Assembly: GCF_035593305.1 (NCBI RefSeq)
Contig: NZ_CP141615.1
Span: 2,635,722 to 2,699,721, forward strand
Source of the DNA: Limnochorda sp. L945t
GTDB taxonomy: Bacteria; Bacillota; Limnochordia; Limnochordales; Geochordaceae
DNA: 64,000 nucleotides
Reading direction: 5' to 3'
Each line of letters begins with the position of its first letter. The first letter of the stretch is position 1. Positions 60,597 through 64,000 of this stretch are shown in pieces. The position numbers were made by a program, and so were the translations under genes. The notes under the pieces are model-generated. The model searched no databases. It was not told where the DNA came from and saw only the letters and a program-made list of their open reading frames with translations.

Positions 60597-63557
60597 TTGT
60601 CGAGGGCGTGGAGGCGGCGCGGGTCAACGGCAGGAGCCGTGCTGCTGGCCTTGCTGCTGGGGGTCACGACGCCGGCACCGGCCCAGCAGCCGCCGGCGAG
60701 CCCGATGCCTGCCGAGCCAGGCGCACCCGTCGAGGCGCGCGCTGCCGCTCCGGCGCCGGAGGAGTTGCGCCTGCCGGGTCTCATCGGGCCTGTGCGGGTG
60801 GTGGAGGATACCCTGGGCATTCCCCACGTGGTGGCCCGGACGGAGCACGACGCTGCGTTTGCCATTGGCTACCTGCAGGCCCGGGATCGCCTGTTCGAGA
60901 TGGACGTGAGCCGGCGGCGTGCCGAAGGGACGCTTGCCGAGCTCGTGGGGAGCGCGGCCCTTTCCGAAGACGTCCAGATGCGCACCCTGGGCCTGTCCCG
61001 GGCGGCAGCCAGGTCGCTCGAGCGCCTCTCACCCGGCGCCCGGGGCGAACTCGAGGCGTTTGCGGCCGGGGTCAACGCCTACATCGACGAAGCGGAGCGG
61101 GCCGGCGCTCTGCCGGCGGAGTACCGCGCCCTCGAGCTCACGCGGGTGCGCCGCTGGCAGCCGGTCGATTCGGTATCGGTGCTCAAGCTCGTCGGCTTCG
61201 GGCTCTCCTTCAGTATGGACGCCCAGTACGCGACCATCCTGCAGGCGTACGTGCGGGCCATGGGGCCCGAGCGAGGGATCCAGGCCGTCTTCTACGACCT
61301 GTGGCCGCTGGCCCCCGCTGAAAACGCATTCGTCGTGCCGGACGCGGTGGGCTACGCGCCGGCCTCCGGCTCGCCCCTGGCGGGCGCGATCTCCCAGGAC
61401 GTCCAGGGACGCGGCGTCGAGGAGATGCTGGCAGGCTGGCTCTCGCAGATGGCGGCCGTGACCGCCCCGTGGGCAGGCGCCGGCAGCAACTGGTTTGTCA
61501 TCGGGCCGCGCCTGTCCGCGAGCGGCTATCCCCTGCTGGCCAACGACCCGCACCTTCCGCTCACTCATCCTCCCGTCTGGTACCAGCAGCATCTGACCGT
61601 GCAGCCGGACGGCGCGGCCCGGCCGTCGCTCAACGTGTACGGGGTGGCCTTCCCGGGGGTGCCGTGGGTCATCCTGGGCCACAACGAACGGATTGCGTGG
61701 GGCGCGACCACCAACCCCATCGACCAGACCGACATGTACCTCGAACGGCTCACCCAGCGGGACGGGCAATGGTACGCGCTGTACCGGGGCAACTGGGAGC
61801 CGGTGCGGGTGTTGCCCCAGAAGTTCCTGGTCAACGCGGTGGGCAACGGCACGCCCGACGACCTGCAGCCGGCCCCGGCCGGCCAGGTGCCGCAGGCGGT
61901 GCTGGAGGTACCCCGCCACGGCCCCATCGTCCGCATCAACCCCGAGCGGCAGGAGGCCCTGAGCGTGCAGTGGACGGGGCTGTACGCCACGCATGACGGC
62001 GAGAACTTCTACCGGTGGAACCGGGCCTCCAATCTCCAGGAGTTTCGCGAGGGGCTGCGCTACTTCGACGCCGCCTCGCAGAACTGGGCGTACGCCGACG
62101 TGGAGGGCAACATCGCCTACTTTGCCGGGGCGGAGCTGCCCCTGCGGGAGGACCTGGAGGCCGGCGCGGTGGACGGCGGGCCATCGTTCGCGCCGTGGCT
62201 GTTGCGGGACGGCACGGGTTTGCGCCGTCATGACTGGATCGCCTGGCCGCCGGGCGAGGCGCTTCCGGGCGACCAGGGCATCCCCTTCCGGGTACTGCCC
62301 GAGTCGGAGATGCCGCACGTCGTCAATCCCGCCCAGGGCTTCATCGTTTCCGCCAACAACGACCCCGTAGGGGTGACGGCCGGCGGAGACCCGCTGGCGT
62401 GGCGCAGAGCCTCCGGCGGCATCTACTACCTGGGGCCGGCGTTCAGCCCCGGCTTCCGAGCGGCGCGCATCACCGAGCGCATCCGGGAACGGGCCCGGCA
62501 GGCGGGCAAGCTCACGGTGCAGGACGCCATGGCCATCCAGAGCGACGTCGTGGAGCTCGAGGCGAAGCGCTTGCTGCCTTTCTTGCTGCGAGCCTGGGAG
62601 CGGGCCGGCCTCGGGGAGAAAGCGGTGCCCCAGCTGGCAGCCCTTCGCTCCTCCCGGATGGCGGAGGCCATCGGTTACCTGCAGGATTGGGACGGCTCGA
62701 CGCCCACGGGACTGCCGGAGGGGTGGGATGGCTCGCCCGGCGTCGCCATTGCTTCCCATGGCCCGGGACAGGCGGTGCGCCCCGCCCACGAGCCGTCGGT
62801 GCAGGAGGTCCGGGCCAGCGTGGCGGCCACGTTGTTCAACGTGTGGGTCGGGCAGCTCATCCGGGCCACCGTGGATGCGGCCGTGACGAGAGTCTCCCCG
62901 GACCTTCCCTTGCCCGACGGGACGATGGCGGTCAAGGCGATCCTCTACCAGCTGGAGCACTTCGACCGCACCCGGGGCAAGGGCGTTTCGGGCCTCCAGT
63001 TTTTCGACGTGCCCGACCTCGCCCTCGACCCGGCCGACGAGCGGGATCTGCTGCTCTTGAGCAGCCTCGACAGAGCGCTCGGGCTCCTGACGGGGCCGGT
63101 CTTCGAGCCCGCCTTCGGCAAGGTACGGGATCTGTCGGATCTGCGGTGGGGCAAACTGCACCGCCTGGTGCTGGCGCATCCTCTCGGCGGGACCTTCGGC
63201 ATCCCGCCCGCGGGAGGCTTCGACGCCCCGGAGTACGCCGCCGGGCTTCCCGTGGACGGGGGATTCGAGGTGGTCGACGCGTCGGGCTTCGACCCCAGAG
63301 CCACCACGCCCCAGGCGTTCCGCTTCAGCGGCGGGCCGTCGATGCGCCTGGTCGTGGAGATGAGACCCGGCGCCGTCACCGCTTATAACGTCATCCCCGG
63401 CGGGCAGGCGGCCGGTGCAGGAGCGGGCCCGCACTTCGCCGACCTATTGCCCGCCTGGCTCTCCAACCAGGCGTACCGGATCCCGTTCACGCAGCAGGAG
63501 GTGGAGGCGGCGGCAGAGCGAGCGTGGGTCATGTCGCCTGCTGCCGGACAGCCCTGA
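60597..63557 (+). CDS. Penicillin acylase-family N-terminal nucleophile hydrolase
   Basis: A secreted amidohydrolase of 986 residues that may cleave acylated amines, such as acyl-homoserine lactones or beta-lactams. A signal peptide (hydrophobic run at residues 11-26) precedes a Pro/Ala linker. DTLGIPHVVARTEHDAAFAIGYLQARDR is the usual start of the alpha chain (given here as a landmark near residue 72). The self-cleaving nucleophile is Ser297 in AGAGSNWFVIG. SLNVYGVAFPGVPWVILGHN is the beta-chain substrate region. The TTG at 60597 has GGGAGG eight bases ahead; the GTG at 60588 overlaps that site. Confidence 0.92.
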   Translation: MSRAWRRRGSTAGAVLLALLLGVTTPAPAQQPPASPMPAEPGAPVEARAAAPAPEELRLPGLIGPVRVVEDTLGIPHVVARTEHDAAFAIGYLQARDRLFEMDVSRRRAEGTLAELVGSAALSEDVQMRTLGLSRAAARSLERLSPGARGELEAFAAGVNAYIDEAERAGALPAEYRALELTRVRRWQPVDSVSVLKLVGFGLSFSMDAQYATILQAYVRAMGPERGIQAVFYDLWPLAPAENAFVVPDAVGYAPASGSPLAGAISQDVQGRGVEEMLAGWLSQMAAVTAPWAGAGSNWFVIGPRLSASGYPLLANDPHLPLTHPPVWYQQHLTVQPDGAARPSLNVYGVAFPGVPWVILGHNERIAWGATTNPIDQTDMYLERLTQRDGQWYALYRGNWEPVRVLPQKFLVNAVGNGTPDDLQPAPAGQVPQAVLEVPRHGPIVRINPERQEALSVQWTGLYATHDGENFYRWNRASNLQEFREGLRYFDAASQNWAYADVEGNIAYFAGAELPLREDLEAGAVDGGPSFAPWLLRDGTGLRRHDWIAWPPGEALPGDQGIPFRVLPESEMPHVVNPAQGFIVSANNDPVGVTAGGDPLAWRRASGGIYYLGPAFSPGFRAARITERIRERARQAGKLTVQDAMAIQSDVVELEAKRLLPFLLRAWERAGLGEKAVPQLAALRSSRMAEAIGYLQDWDGSTPTGLPEGWDGSPGVAIASHGPGQAVRPAHEPSVQEVRASVAATLFNVWVGQLIRATVDAAVTRVSPDLPLPDGTMAVKAILYQLEHFDRTRGKGVSGLQFFDVPDLALDPADERDLLLLSSLDRALGLLTGPVFEPAFGKVRDLSDLRWGKLHRLVLAHPLGGTFGIPPAGGFDAPEYAAGLPVDGGFEVVDASGFDPRATTPQAFRFSGGPSMRLVVEMRPGAVTAYNVIPGGQAAGAGAGPHFADLLPAWLSNQAYRIPFTQQEVEAAAERAWVMSPAAGQP

Positions 63558-63568
63558 GACAAAAAGGG

Positions 63569-63596
63569 GCGGCGGGCCCAATGGCCCGCCGCTTTT
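63569..63596 (+). terminator. Intrinsic terminator after the penicillin acylase gene
   Basis: GCGGCGGGCC at 63569-63578 pairs perfectly with GGCCCGCCGC at 63583-63592 around CAAT, and TTTT follows at 63593-63596. An A-tract lies ahead of the stem, so it could serve both strands. Confidence 0.9.
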
Positions 63597-63647
63597 GCCT
63601 TGCGCACGGGGGGCTTGCCGTACGCGCAGCGCAAGAATGAAGGGGTG

Positions 63648-63788
63648 CTAGAACGCTCCGACCAGTCCTAGCGCGCAGGCCGCACAAAGCCCCGCGGCCG
63701 CCAGCGCCATCCCCACGAACGCTACCGAAATCGCCGTCGCAATCGCGGCACAGACCGCACCGCAGAACCGGCGCTTGACCTCCGTCAC
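63648..63788 (-). CDS. Tiny cysteine-rich membrane peptide
   Basis: A 46-codon frame starting at a GTG (63788) after a GATGAGG-type site. The peptide has four cysteines around an alanine/valine-rich helix (TEVKRRFCGAVCAAIATAIS, then a segment ending AACALGLVGAF). The hydrophobic run is one membrane helix. A TATACT -10 box lies at 63814-63819 on this strand. Nothing is known of its role; it may be a small membrane regulator. It could also be a chance frame. Confidence 0.5.
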   Translation of the reverse strand: MTEVKRRFCGAVCAAIATAISVAFVGMALAAAGLCAACALGLVGAF

Positions 63789-63937
63789 TGCCTCATCGCC
63801 CCCCGCCGAGGCGAGTATACGGCCGGGCGCTTGCCAGACCGTTGCGCGGCGCTTGCAAAAAGCTTGCGAGGAGTACGGAAGCCGCGCCGGGAAAGGACAT
63901 CGACAACGTTTCGCGTGGAGAGGGTCGGCCACCGGAT

Positions 63938-64000
63938 ATGGCACCGCGTGGAAAAGTCGTACTCACGGCCGTGGCGGCGCTCGCCGGAGCGATGGCACAA
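63938..64000 (+). CDS. Start of an exported protein, cut by window edge
   Basis: Twenty-one codons are visible: a short basic start followed by VVLTAVAALAGAMAQ, which looks like a signal peptide. A GGAGAGGG site is about 13 bases upstream, farther than usual. The product cannot be named from the fragment. Confidence 0.4.
   Translation, partial: MAPRGKVVLTAVAALAGAMAQ

Noticed and set aside
1-64000. CRISPR arrays, tRNA and rRNA genes
   Set aside because: No regular direct repeats and no tRNA-like or rRNA-like conserved blocks were found on either strand by eye.

Overview
This is a very GC-rich, gene-dense chromosomal window with many stop/start overlaps (ATGA, GTGA) and frequent GTG/TTG starts. 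The three-part PurS/PurQ/PurL FGAM synthase, a ykkC-class leader on the purine operon and the repeat families point to a high-GC Firmicutes-like bacterium. Limnochordia, Symbiobacterium or Thermaerobacter relatives are my guess, not proven. A small secreted protein with an outer-membrane-barrel look would suit a diderm such as Limnochordia. No rRNA, tRNA or CRISPR array was seen.

Layout. (1) 1-460: the end of an OsmC-type peroxidase gene running off the left edge. (2) 546-12008: a promoter, a ykkC-family riboswitch (best read as the PRPP subtype) with an intrinsic terminator, then purE-purB-purC-purS-purQ-purL-purF-purM-purN-purD. purH and purK are absent. (3) 12213-13478: a dicarboxylate/acidic amino acid symporter. 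(4) 13546-24452, all on the minus strand: a respiratory unit. It holds a sensor kinase with two c-type heme motifs, a NarL-type regulator, a pseudo-receiver/TorD chaperone fusion, a TAT-exported molybdopterin oxidoreductase, a four-cluster ferredoxin subunit, an NrfD membrane anchor, and a second iron-sulfur protein cleanly split by an IS256-family element. (5) 24776-27674: a divergent TRAP transporter dctPQM, followed by a short-chain dehydrogenase remnant, a BASS-type transporter and a WYL regulator. (6) 30.2-32.6 kb: a graveyard of insertion sequences (frameshifted ISLre2-like, truncated IS256-like, a strong hairpin). (7) 33-36 kb: a secreted barrel-like protein, an MscS channel and an MntA/HepT-type pair with a near-perfect promoter and possibly leaderless start. 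(8) 36-41.6 kb: dTDP-sugar genes rmlA, rmlC, rmlB with ogt and a cpdB-type nucleotidase between them. (9) 41.9-49.4 kb: a Gfo/Idh/MocA oxidoreductase, a sorbosone-type dehydrogenase, a GAF-GGDEF-EAL protein, a divergent DHPS-like paralogue, folK, and a folP-folB fusion. (10) 49.4-64 kb: GH84, S9 peptidase, MFS and ALDH genes on the minus strand, then a collagen-like membrane protein, an acyl-CoA ligase facing a thioesterase, an unknown conserved-looking protein, a penicillin acylase with a clear terminator, a tiny cysteine-rich membrane peptide and the start of another exported protein.

How they work together. Region 2 makes IMP precursors and is probably shut off or opened by PRPP sensing at the leader. 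Region 4 reads as one sensory-respiratory module: the heme-bearing kinase would sense an electron acceptor or redox state, signal through the NarL regulator, and drive an operon whose maturation chaperone carries a degenerate copy of a receiver domain. The transposon has cut the last gene of that operon. Regions 5 and 8-10 are transport, surface polysaccharide, folate and scavenging functions typical of a heterotroph.
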